Source: Streptomyces sp. T12
GTDB lineage: Bacteria; Actinomycetota; Actinomycetes; Streptomycetales; Streptomycetaceae
Assembly (NCBI RefSeq): GCF_028736035.1
Contig: NZ_CP117866.1
Span: 8,411,001 to 8,475,000, forward strand
Direction of reading: 5' to 3'
Length of the DNA: 64,000 bases
Position 1 is the stretch's first letter. Every line of letters starts with the position of its first letter. The notes under the pieces are model-generated. The model did no database searches. It was not told the DNA's origin and saw only the letters and a list, made by a program, of their open reading frames with translations. Of this stretch, positions 25,734 through 35,218 are shown piece by piece. The position numbers were made by a program, and so were the translations under genes.

Positions 25734-26478
25734 TCATCCTTGGCGGATTCCCGCCACTCGGCCGGGCAGGAGCCCGAGTTCCGCCCGCGCACGTGCCGCC
25801 GCCCCGACCGCCACCACGTCGGTGCCGAGACCGGCGCGCCGGACGCGGACGGGGTGGCGGCTGACGGGTGGTTCGGCGGTCAGGGCGACGCGGATCGGAG
25901 GCTCCAGCAGCGCCCACACCGCCGATCACCACGGTGGTGACGTCCAGCAGGCCCACCGTGACGAGCAGCGCGCGGGCCACTCCGGTGCCTGCCTGCCGCC
26001 TCGTACACGGCGACCGCGTCCATGTCGTCCGCCCCCGCCGCCTCGGCGACGTCCCCGGCTGTGCACGGGTGGCCGGTGCGCTCGGCGTAACGTGCGGCGA
26101 TCGCGCGGCCGCAGGCCAGGGTCTCCGCGTGCCCGCGCTCGCCGCAAGCACAGGCAAGGTCACCGAAGCCGGGGACGTGCCCGATCTCGCCCGCCGCCCC
26201 GTGCGGGCCGTCGTACAGCGCGCCGTCGAGCCACAGCGCCCCGCCCACCCCGTACCGAGCCTCACCCCAGCACATGCGGCTCACCCGCCACGGAACCGGC
26301 CGTCGCCTCGCCGCGCAGGAAGGCGTTGACGTCGCTGTCCAGGAATGCAGACACGCCCAGCGCCTTCTCCTCCACCACCGCCGTCACCGCGAGCCCGGCC
26401 CAGCCGCGGAACGAGTCGCTGGCTCCCAGCACCCGCCCGGCCCGCGCGTCCACCGCGCCCGCTTTGCCGCCCCGAGAG
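25734..26478 (-). pseudogene. Decayed ROK-family (sugar kinase/repressor) gene
   Basis: Pieces of one ROK protein occur in three minus-strand frames. The first piece, about 26453-26270, reads DARAGRVLGASDSFRGWAG and LDSDVNAFLRGEA. The second, about 26280-25990, reads GVGGALWLDGALYDGPHGAA, then GEIGHVPGFGDLACACGERG, which is the ROK zinc/glycine-rich signature. The third, about 25990-25910, reads TGVARALLVTVGLLDVTTVV. The last, about 25915-25734, returns to the first frame and reads DVVAVGAAARARAELG. Three frameshifts separate them, and the N-terminal part (ATP-binding or HTH region) is missing. Either the gene is dead or the region has several sequencing errors; the missing 5' end favours decay. 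Confidence 0.8.
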
Positions 26479-26560
26479 CTAGGGCCGGGTCATGATCTCC
26501 AGGTTGTGGCCGTCCGAGGCGCGCCGACCCTCAACCCCAGGAGCACGGCCAGGAACTGGC
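26479..26560 (-). pseudogene. Possible 3' remnant of a VOC-family (glyoxalase/dioxygenase) gene
   Basis: Reading the minus strand into the TAG at 26479-26481 gives RRASDGHNLEIMTRP. The DGHNLEIM motif is typical of the C-terminal metal-binding strand of VOC proteins. No longer frame leads into it, so it would be a stub of a deleted gene abutting the broken ROK gene. The short length makes this tentative. Confidence 0.35.
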
Positions 26561-26604
26561 CCGACCGCTTCAGTGATCCCCGAGGGCTGAGGCCACGCCG
26601 TTTC

Positions 26605-27192
26605 TCAGCTCGCCTTGAGGGCATCGGCGATCAGCTGGTCGATCAGGGCGATCAGTACGTCCCGGCACGACTCGCGCTCCCGCGCGTCGCACAGCAGCAC
26701 CCGCACATGGTCCGGGAGCGCGAGGGCGTCGCGGATGTCCTCGGCGGGGTAGGGATGTTCGCCGTGGAAGCCGTTGACGCCGACCACGAAGGGGATGCCC
26801 CGGCGCTCGAAGAAGTCGAGCGCCGCGAAGCTGGAGTCCGGCCGGCGGACGTCGACCAGGACCACGGCCCCCAGCGCGCCGATCGCCAGGTCGTTCCACA
26901 TGAACCAGAAACGCTGCTGCCCGGGCGTACCGAACAGATACAGCACCAGCTCCTGGCTGATGGTGATCCGGCCGAAGTCCAGGGCCACGGTGGTCGCCCG
27001 CTTCGCCTCGATGCCGCTGAGGTCGTCGATGCCCAGACCTGCCGTGGTCAGGGGCTCCTCGGTGCACAGCGGGGTGATCTCGCTGACCGACCTGACCATG
27101 GTGGTCTTGCCGACACCGAAACCGCCGGCGATGAGGATCTTGACCGTGTCGGGCGGTGCGACCGATTCCACGGTGGTGTCAGAGCCGGCCAA
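26605..27192 (-). CDS. Conservon 2 Ras-like GTPase (CvnD-type)
   Basis: A 195-residue small G protein: P-loop GGFGVGKTTMVRSVSEI, switch II FGTPGQQRFWFMWND, and NGFHGE at the G4 position. Effector-like Thr-rich segments (KRATTVALDFGRI) match conservon GTPases. It overlaps the DUF742 gene by 14 bp. It is the last gene of the second conservon. It differs enough from the first copy (18574-19203) in N-terminal length and G4 that the two operons are not a recent tandem duplication. Confidence 0.9.
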   Translation of the reverse strand: MAGSDTTVESVAPPDTVKILIAGGFGVGKTTMVRSVSEITPLCTEEPLTTAGLGIDDLSGIEAKRATTVALDFGRITISQELVLYLFGTPGQQRFWFMWNDLAIGALGAVVLVDVRRPDSSFAALDFFERRGIPFVVGVNGFHGEHPYPAEDIRDALALPDHVRVLLCDARERESCRDVLIALIDQLIADALKAS

Positions 27193-27559
27193 GGCCGTCC
27201 CTCACTTTCTGCAGCAGGTCCAGGTCCGGGGCGCGGGGGGTGACGGGGTGCGGCGGATGAACGGTGATCAGGCCCGCCTCCAGCAGATCGCAGAGCATGA
27301 TGGCGACCACGCTCACCGGGAGGTCGAGATGGGCCGCGAGCTCGGCGACGGCGAGCGGCCGGGCGCAGCGCCGCAGGATCCGTGCCTGCTCGGGCTGCGG
27401 ACGGGGCGCCCGCTCCGGCGGCGGATCCACCGCCGTCACCGTCGTGATCAGCGTGAAGTCGGTGCGGCTGGGCCGCGTCCGACCGCCGGTCAGGGTGAAG
27501 GGTCGTACCAGCCGGCCCGCCGAATCGTCTGAGCCCACTTCACGCGCCAGGGCCGGCAT
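27179..27559 (-). CDS. Conservon 2 DUF742 protein (CvnC-type)
   Basis: A 126-residue DUF742 protein: RLVRPFTLTGGR at the start of the domain, AVAELAAHLDLPVSVVAIML (helix-turn-helix-like), and GLITVHPP. It overlaps both the roadblock gene upstream (20 bp) and the GTPase gene downstream (14 bp). Presumed role: linking the roadblock protein and GTPase at the membrane kinase. Confidence 0.88.
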   Translation of the reverse strand: MPALAREVGSDDSAGRLVRPFTLTGGRTRPSRTDFTLITTVTAVDPPPERAPRPQPEQARILRRCARPLAVAELAAHLDLPVSVVAIMLCDLLEAGLITVHPPHPVTPRAPDLDLLQKVRDGLGRL

Positions 27560-27974
27560 GGGCCCGCGGTGCCGCCGACAGATGCTCGCCGATCTTCTTC
27601 ACCAGCATGTTCATCTGGTACGCCACCACACCGACGTCCGCTCCCTGGTTGGTGAGCACGACCAGGTGAGCCCCGGGCCCGGCGGAGGTCAGGATCAGAT
27701 AGCTGTTGGCCATCTCGATCAGCGCCTGGCGCACCGGCCCGCCTCTGAAGTCCATGCTGACGCCCTTGCTGAGGCTCATCAGCCCGGACGCGGTCGCCGC
27801 CAGCCGCTCGGCGTCGTCGCGCAGGAAGCCGGTGGACTTGCTGACCACCAGACCGTCCTCGGAGAGCACGACGGCGTGGTTGACGTCGGCGACCCGCTCC
27901 ACGAGTCCGGTGAGCAACTGGTCGAGCTGGGTGTCCGTGGCGGGGTTGGGGCGTGTCATGGCGATGTCCTTCAT
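27540..27974 (-). CDS. Conservon 2 roadblock/LC7 protein (CvnB-type)
   Basis: A 144-residue roadblock/LC7 protein: LDQLLTGLVERVADVNHAVV, LSEDGLVVSKSTG, and ANSYLILTSAGPGAHLVVLT. The ATG at 27974 overlaps the kinase stop (ATGA); a second ATG at 27959 is possible. Same operon order as the first conservon: kinase, roadblock, DUF742, GTPase. Confidence 0.9.
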   Translation of the reverse strand: MKDIAMTRPNPATDTQLDQLLTGLVERVADVNHAVVLSEDGLVVSKSTGFLRDDAERLAATASGLMSLSKGVSMDFRGGPVRQALIEMANSYLILTSAGPGAHLVVLTNQGADVGVVAYQMNMLVKKIGEHLSAAPRAHAGPGA

Positions 27975-30403
27975 GAACGGTCGGCGGGCGGAGTGGAGGA
28001 CGTGGGGGAAGAGGCGGAACGGGCCGAGCCGACCGTGGGCGGCTCCGCTCGGGCACCGTCCTCACGCGCCCCCCGAGTGGCCGGGACCCGCTGGTCCTCG
28101 GCCTCGGGCGCGTTCGGGGCCTCATGGTCGCTTTCGTCGCGGGCCTGGAGCGTCCCCCGCTGGAAGCAGGCGAGCGAGGAGGCGGCTCGTTCCGCGGTGA
28201 AGTCGTCGGCGCACCCGTCCTCTTCGGCGGACGGGGCCTCCTCGCGCAGCTCGGCGGCCAGGCTGGTCTGCGGTACCCGGCGGGGGAGCGGGGTCAGGCC
28301 TCCCCCACTGTCGGCTCCGCTCGAGCGGGGGGACCCCCAGCGGCGTGCCGGGGGCGCGGGGTCCGGGGCGGGCGCGGTGTGGGCCGCGACGACCGTACGG
28401 GACTCCCGTACGGGCTCCTCCGGCTCGGCGGCCCCGGCGTGCTGCACCTCGTCCCGGTCCGGCGCGGGCACGTCCCGCACCACGATGTCGTGCGGGATCA
28501 GCACGATCGCCGTCGTGCCGCCGTACGGCGAGGAGCGCAGGGTGACGGCGATGCCGTGCCGGTGGGCGAGTTGGGAGATCACGAACATGCCGAGCCGCAG
28601 GTCGTCGGCGAGCGCCACCACGTCGAACTGCGGGGGGTCGGCCAACTGGGCGTTGAAGGAGTCGTAGTCCTCCTCGGACATGCCGAGCCCGCGGTCCTCG
28701 ATCTCCACGGCCAGCCCCTTGGCCACCATCGCGGCCCGCACCCCGACCGGGGCCGGCGCGGGGGAGTACAGGGTGGCGTTCTCGATCAGCTCGGCCAGCA
28801 GATGGATCACGTCGGCCACCGCGGGCGGCGCGAGGTGCACCTCCTCCTCGGTGTGCACCTCCACCCGCTGGTACTCGGCGACCTCGCCGACGGCACTGCG
28901 CAGGATGTCGATCAGCGCGACCGGCTCGCTCCAGCTGCGGCCGGGCCGCTCGCCGCTGATGATGACGAGGTTCTCCTCGTAGCGGCGCAACTGGCTGGCG
29001 GTGGAGTCCAGTTCGTAAAGGCCCTTGAGGACCTCGGGGTCCTGGTGCGCGCGCTCCAGCGCGTCGAGCTTGGTGAGCTGCAGGTTGACCAGGTTCTGGC
29101 TCTGCCGGGCGATGCCCAGGATGATCTTCTGGAAGCCGCGCCGGGTGTCGGCGAGTTCGACGGCCGTGTGCACGGCGGTGCGCTGCGCGGTGTTGAACGC
29201 CTTGGCCACCTGGCCGAGTTCGTCATGGCCGTAGTCCAGCGGCGGGGTCGCCAGCTCCACGTCGACCTTCTCGCCCCGCTCCAGCCGGGCCACCACGTCC
29301 GGCAGCCGCTCCTGGGCGAGGCTCAGGGTGGCCTCGCGCAGCCCGCGCAGGCGCCGGGACAGCGAGCGGGTGATCCGCCAGGACATCCAGACGCACAGCA
29401 GCAGGGCGACCAGACCGCCCGCGCTCAGGGACGCGGCCTTGATCAGCAGGCCGCGCGCGTCGTCGGCGCTGCGCTGCAGCAGTCCGGTCGTCTGCTGCTG
29501 GATCAGGACCGCGTACTCGTCGGAGACCTTGATCAGCGCGGCCCGCCACTGCTTCTGCACGTCCGGAATCGCGATGTCCCCGTCGCCACGCGCCGCGGCC
29601 CGGGCCGCGAACACCCGGTCCTCGACGGACTCCAGGGTCCGCCAGTGCGCACTCCCGAGGATCCGCTCGGTGTCCGTCTTCGCGCTCCCGGTCAGCGCGG
29701 GGAGGATCTGGTCGTCGACGAGCCAGCGGCGGGTGTTCACCAGCTCCGCGAACTCGGTCCACGTCTTGTCGTCCATCTTCCCCGCCGGTCCGGCCAGGGT
29801 CAGCAGCGCGTCCTCCCGGGACACCAGCTCCGCCGCGTGCTCCAGCGAGACCAGCGGGCCGGCCTGCGAGGTGAGGTCGCCGTCGTCGACCTGGGAGAGC
29901 TCCTGGAAGGCGTGGATCTGGTCGTCGATGATCGACGTGTACTGATCCAGCGCCTGCACGGCCTTGATGTCCGTGGGGTTGTCCACCTGGCCCCGGTAGT
30001 ACTCCAGGCTGCTCGCCGACGCGACGACCGAGTACAGCCGGTCCTTGACCCGGGGTGGCGCCTGCTGGATCTCGTCCGACTGGCCGAGGAGTTTCGCGAC
30101 CGCCTTGTCGGTCGTGCGGCGCTGCTCGTCCAGGGCGCTGCGGGCCGCCTCCTGACGCGAGGCCAGCCAGACGGCCGAGTAGCTGCGCTCCCGCTGCAGC
30201 GCGAGGGTGGCCTCGGTGCCCATGGCGCCGGTCGACTTGCTCAGCCCGGTCTGCGCACGCAGCGTCAGGCCCTCCGAGAACATCTGGATCGTCGTCACGC
30301 TCCACACGGCGGCGAGCGTGACGCTGGGCACCAGTGCCAGGAGGATCAGGGAGAGACGTATGGAGCCGAGGCGGCGGCGCCGGGGACCTGTCCGTGGAGA
30401 CAT
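27971..30403 (-). CDS. Conservon 2 sensor kinase-like membrane protein (CvnA-type)
   Basis: About 810 residues from the ATG at 30403 (preceded by taggac); the frame stays open to 30478. A first membrane helix (about 15-38), a helical NIT-like extracytoplasmic sensor (to about 320), a second helix (about 325-345) and HAMP precede the HATPase domain (N box ELIENATLYSPAP; EDRGLGMSEED). The C-terminal 200 residues are low-complexity and carry a dispersed repeat (28300-28339). There is no classical phospho-acceptor His motif. It heads the second conservon. Confidence 0.88.
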   Translation of the reverse strand: MSPRTGPRRRRLGSIRLSLILLALVPSVTLAAVWSVTTIQMFSEGLTLRAQTGLSKSTGAMGTEATLALQRERSYSAVWLASRQEAARSALDEQRRTTDKAVAKLLGQSDEIQQAPPRVKDRLYSVVASASSLEYYRGQVDNPTDIKAVQALDQYTSIIDDQIHAFQELSQVDDGDLTSQAGPLVSLEHAAELVSREDALLTLAGPAGKMDDKTWTEFAELVNTRRWLVDDQILPALTGSAKTDTERILGSAHWRTLESVEDRVFAARAAARGDGDIAIPDVQKQWRAALIKVSDEYAVLIQQQTTGLLQRSADDARGLLIKAASLSAGGLVALLLCVWMSWRITRSLSRRLRGLREATLSLAQERLPDVVARLERGEKVDVELATPPLDYGHDELGQVAKAFNTAQRTAVHTAVELADTRRGFQKIILGIARQSQNLVNLQLTKLDALERAHQDPEVLKGLYELDSTASQLRRYEENLVIISGERPGRSWSEPVALIDILRSAVGEVAEYQRVEVHTEEEVHLAPPAVADVIHLLAELIENATLYSPAPAPVGVRAAMVAKGLAVEIEDRGLGMSEEDYDSFNAQLADPPQFDVVALADDLRLGMFVISQLAHRHGIAVTLRSSPYGGTTAIVLIPHDIVVRDVPAPDRDEVQHAGAAEPEEPVRESRTVVAAHTAPAPDPAPPARRWGSPRSSGADSGGGLTPLPRRVPQTSLAAELREEAPSAEEDGCADDFTAERAASSLACFQRGTLQARDESDHEAPNAPEAEDQRVPATRGAREDGARAEPPTVGSARSASSPTSSTPPADRS
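28300..28339 (+). repeat. Dispersed palindromic C-run/G-run repeat, copy B
   Basis: 40 bp, 38/40 identical to copy A (14036-14075). Here the minus-strand frame encodes WGSPRSSGADSGGG, a different frame from copy A. Confidence 0.85.
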
Positions 30404-30567
30404 TGTCGTCCTAGGGCGATCAGCGGAGGAGGGGAAGGGGGACGAGCGCGAGGGGTGGACGCGTGTCCGATACGTCACAGGGGGTGCGCAGGATGTTATC
30501 CGTACAAGTGAGCGTACGCGTCACGCGTGCCCCAATCTTCGGCGACACCGTCGGCGGAAGTGTCCGG

Positions 30568-31566
30568 TCAGCGGGTTCCGTTGGCGGCGAACTGCGCGAC
30601 CGCGGCGACGTTCGCCTTGGTGACGAACGCCGGCCCGGTGAGGACGGGGGCCTCGCCACCGCCGAGGGTGTTGCCGTTGGTCCGGTACAGCCAGAGCGAG
30701 TCCACGGCGAGATAGCCCTGCAGATACGGCTGCTGGTCCACCGCGAACTGCACGTCCCCGTCCTGGACCGTCTTGACGAGGTCCTTGTTGATGTCGAAGG
30801 TCGCGACATGGGCCTTGCTGTGGGCCTCCTCGGCCGACTTCACGGCGGCGAGCGCGAATTGCGCGCCCAGGGTGACGACCTCGTCGATGGTCGGGTCCTG
30901 CGTCAGCCGGGACGCGACGGTGGCGGTCACCGCGTCCATGTCGGTGCCGTCCACGTAGAGGTTCTCGGTCTCGCCGCCGAACGCCTTCTTCACACCCGCG
31001 CAGCGCGCCTCCAGGGCGACGTTGCCGCGCTCGTGGATGACACACAGGGCGTGCTTGGCCTTCAGGTCGTCGAGCTTGTCGCCGACGGCGCGGCCCGCGA
31101 CGCTCTCGTCCTGGCCGAAGTACTCCAGCAGTCCCGCGGACTTCCATTCGTCTATACCAGAGTTGAGGCCGACCACCGGTATGCCGGCCGCCCGAGCCTT
31201 GGCGACCGGGCTCGTCATCGCCGACGGCTTGGCCAGGGTCACCGCGATGCCGTCGGCCTTCTGCCGGATCGCGTCCTGCACCAACTCGGCCTGCCCGGCA
31301 GGGTCGGAGTCGTTGGCGTAGGTCAGGTCGATGTTGTCCTTGGCGGCCGCGGCCTGGGCGCCCTTCTGTACCAACTCCCAGAAGTCGTCCCCCTCGCCGC
31401 CGTGGGTGATCAGGGAGATCTTCAGCCGCGGACTGCCGGCCGCGGCGGTCGCGTCCGACGCGTCGTCGGTCCCGCCGATGGCGGAGCAGCCGGCCAGCAG
31501 CAGACAGGTCGCGGCCGTGAGGGCCGCGACGCGAGTGAGAGCGGGGGAGGGGGGTGGAGTCTTCAT
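30568..31566 (-). CDS. Orphan sugar-type ABC substrate-binding lipoprotein (periplasmic-binding protein 4 family)
   Basis: A 332-residue lipoprotein: lipobox LLLAGC with Cys near residue 27, then a ribose/galactose-binding-like fold (ISLITHGGEGDDFWELVQKG, ADGIAVTLAKPSAMTSPV, AGIPVVGLNSGIDEW). The ATG at 31566 starts the signal peptide. No ATPase or permease gene is adjacent, so it must pair with a transporter elsewhere or act as a sensor. An intact sugar specificity cannot be read from the sequence. Confidence 0.87.
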   Translation of the reverse strand: MKTPPPSPALTRVAALTAATCLLLAGCSAIGGTDDASDATAAAGSPRLKISLITHGGEGDDFWELVQKGAQAAAAKDNIDLTYANDSDPAGQAELVQDAIRQKADGIAVTLAKPSAMTSPVAKARAAGIPVVGLNSGIDEWKSAGLLEYFGQDESVAGRAVGDKLDDLKAKHALCVIHERGNVALEARCAGVKKAFGGETENLYVDGTDMDAVTATVASRLTQDPTIDEVVTLGAQFALAAVKSAEEAHSKAHVATFDINKDLVKTVQDGDVQFAVDQQPYLQGYLAVDSLWLYRTNGNTLGGGEAPVLTGPAFVTKANVAAVAQFAANGTR

Positions 31567-31807
31567 GAGGGTGCGGCACCTCGCTGTGCGGCCGAGCCGG
31601 GGGAACGAACGAGAGTACGGCCCGCGCGGCACGGGGAGTGCGCCGACCTGGTGAACTCTCGCTGAGCCGGAGCAAATCGCGTGTGACCACCGGTAGTCAA
31701 GTGTGCAACCACTCGGCGTGAGTCGTTGCTGCCACATCGTGATGAACCGCTGGCGGGAGGGCGGGCCGACAGCTGCTCCGCCTCCATGCTTGCGCTCGCA
31801 AACCGGG

Positions 31808-32611
31808 TCAACTCGGCTTGCGGGCCACCGCCCCGTACATCGCGATGTCCTCGTCCCGGATCACCTCGGTGCCCGTCCCGTCCGGACGCCACTTGTGGAC
31901 CTGCACGATGCCCGGCTCGACGAGGTCCAGACCGGTGAAGAATTCCTCGGCCTCCGCAAGGGTGCGCAGCCGCATCGGCATGCCCCGGGCCGCGTACTCC
32001 CGGGCGACCCGGCCGACCTCGTCCGGCGCGAACTCGGCGGTGCCGATGGACATCGCGAGGTAACTGCCCGCGGGCAAGGGCTCGATCAGCCGCCGTACGA
32101 TCCCCACCGCGTCGTGCTCGTCCAGCAGGAAGTGCACGATCGCGATGACGGTGAGCGCGACCGGCTCCCCGAGATCGAGCGTCTCGCGGAACGCCGGGGC
32201 GTCGAGCACGGCCGCCGGATCGCGCATGTCGGCCTCGATGTACGCGGTCCTCCCCTCGGGTGCGCTCGACACCAACCCCTGGGACAACGCGAGTACGAGG
32301 GGATCGTTGTCGACGTACACGACCCGGGACTCGGGGGCGACCGAGCGGGCGATCTCATGGAGGTTGGGCGACGTCGGAATCCCTGTCCCGACGTCGAGGA
32401 ACTGCCGTATCCCCGCCTCCTCGGCGAGATACCGCACCGCCCGGTTCATGAAGTCCCGGTTGGCTCGCATGTGAACGGGCAACGCGGGCCACTCACGCGC
32501 CATGGCGTCGCCCGCTTCCTGGTCGGCGGGGTAGTAGTCCTTGCCGCCGAGGATGTAGTCGTAGATGCGGGCGGAGTGGGCGGTCTCGGTGTCGATACGG
32601 TCAGTGGACAT
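31808..32611 (-). CDS. SAM-dependent methyltransferase, DUF574/Methyltransf_19 family
   Basis: A 267-residue protein of a family greatly expanded in Streptomyces. It opens with the signature SARIYDYILGGKDYYPAD, then RQFLDVGTGIPTSPNLH (SAM motif I), VVYVDNDPLVLALSQ (acidic motif) and VALTVIAIVHFLLDEHDA. The biological substrate of these enzymes is not established. It stands alone with its own ribosome-binding site. Confidence 0.88.
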   Translation of the reverse strand: MSTDRIDTETAHSARIYDYILGGKDYYPADQEAGDAMAREWPALPVHMRANRDFMNRAVRYLAEEAGIRQFLDVGTGIPTSPNLHEIARSVAPESRVVYVDNDPLVLALSQGLVSSAPEGRTAYIEADMRDPAAVLDAPAFRETLDLGEPVALTVIAIVHFLLDEHDAVGIVRRLIEPLPAGSYLAMSIGTAEFAPDEVGRVAREYAARGMPMRLRTLAEAEEFFTGLDLVEPGIVQVHKWRPDGTGTEVIRDEDIAMYGAVARKPS

Positions 32612-32779
32612 GAGACCTCCGGGACGTGGACGTCGGGCCGGGTCAGTCTGTCAACCTCCCAGGGGCATAGGGAAGTTGACCGGAGGCATGGGCCGGCGAT
32701 CCAGGCCTGGCGGCGCTGTAGGCCGACGGTCACCGTGCTGCAGAGCCACAGGGCAATCGGACGGGCCGAGGAACCCGGT

Positions 32780-33220
32780 TCAGGCGGGCTCCCCAGTCTG
32801 CTGGGCGGGCGCCGCAGCAACCCCCTTCTTCCGGCCCCGCTGCCGCCGGCGCACCCGCGGCTCCTGGTCCGGAAGCCACCCGAAAGCGAGGGAACTGCCG
32901 GCCACGCCCAGCAGCAGGCCCACGAAGAACCCGCCCAGGTTCGACGTGGGCCAGGTACCCAGGGCGACCAGGACCCCGGTGATCGAATAGAAGAGCCGCT
33001 GCGCCGGATTGAACAGGATCAGCAGGCCGAGCAGCACCATCAGAGCCGGCAGCAGATACCCCGCCAGCCCCTGCATCCCGACATGCAGAACGACCTTCAT
33101 CGACGCCTTCATCGTGAGCAGAACCTCCGCCCCGCCCAGCGCGAGCAGCAGCCCGCCCCAGAACGGCCGGTCGGCCCGCCAACGATGGAAGGCCGACCGG
33201 AATCCCGCACGCTCACTCAT
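32780..33220 (-). CDS. DUF6114 membrane protein
   Basis: A 146-residue protein from the ATG at 33220; a TTG at 33226 would add two residues. It has about three to four hydrophobic helices (about 22-40, 48-72 and 74-112) and a very basic C-terminal tail. The family is found beside DUF6230 secreted/anchored proteins throughout Streptomyces. Its ATG overlaps the DUF6230 stop (TGATG), so the two are translationally coupled and probably function together at the membrane. Function unknown. Confidence 0.8.
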   Translation of the reverse strand: MSERAGFRSAFHRWRADRPFWGGLLLALGGAEVLLTMKASMKVVLHVGMQGLAGYLLPALMVLLGLLILFNPAQRLFYSITGVLVALGTWPTSNLGGFFVGLLLGVAGSSLAFGWLPDQEPRVRRRQRGRKKGVAAAPAQQTGEPA

Positions 33221-33879
33221 CAGCAACCCGTGCTGCTGAAGCGGAGCTTCAGACCCGGGAGCTTGAACACGCCCGCTGTCGTCGCATAGTTGGTCTGCCG
33301 GAGATTGGCGATGCGCACGGTGTCCGCCTGCTGGCTGAAGACACCGATCGGCCCCTTCACCCCGGCCTTGGTCAACGTACTGGCGTCGTTGCCGATCTCG
33401 ATGTTGGTGAACGCCGCGTCACCCGACAGCTCGGTCGAGTCGGTGGTCAGATCGCTGGCCTGCACCTTCTCCGACCCGCTCCCGGCGGTGATGAGCAGGT
33501 TCGTGCCACCGAGGTCGACGCTCTGGCACAGCTTCGTGAGCGTCGCGTTCTTGATCGCGGAGGTGACGACCAGCACCTGGCCGCCGGTGTCCCCCGCGTT
33601 GGGGCTGCCCGGGGCCATCTCGTCGAGGCCGCCGAACTGCTCGAACCCGGTGCCGTTGAGCTCGGTCGCGGTGACGGTGAAGGGCATGCCGGAGATGGCG
33701 AACTGCACGCCCAGCGCGCCCTCGGCGGTGAGGACCGCGAGCGCGCCGGCGACCAGGGTGGCCGGCACCGCCATCACGGCGGCCCGGCGTGCCCGGACCC
33801 GCCCGCGTCTCGCGGAATCGCTTTCCCGGTTCTCGGGTGTGTTGTCGGCGGACGAGGTGACGTCCGAGGACGAGGCCAT
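33220..33879 (-). CDS. DUF6230 membrane-anchored secreted protein
   Basis: About 219 residues from the ATG at 33879; an upstream start at 33897 is possible. An Arg-rich cytoplasmic N-terminus is followed by one membrane helix (about 33-55), then a beta-rich extracytoplasmic domain rich in Thr, Asn and Gly. The protein ends in RFSSTGC. It precedes its usual partner DUF6114 with overlapping stop/start. Older annotations call such proteins 'cholesterol esterase'; I see no esterase motif. Confidence 0.82.
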   Translation of the reverse strand: MASSSDVTSSADNTPENRESDSARRGRVRARRAAVMAVPATLVAGALAVLTAEGALGVQFAISGMPFTVTATELNGTGFEQFGGLDEMAPGSPNAGDTGGQVLVVTSAIKNATLTKLCQSVDLGGTNLLITAGSGSEKVQASDLTTDSTELSGDAAFTNIEIGNDASTLTKAGVKGPIGVFSQQADTVRIANLRQTNYATTAGVFKLPGLKLRFSSTGC

Positions 33880-35200
<1,321 letters not shown>

Positions 35201-35218
35201 CCCCTGCCGTCCAGGAGT

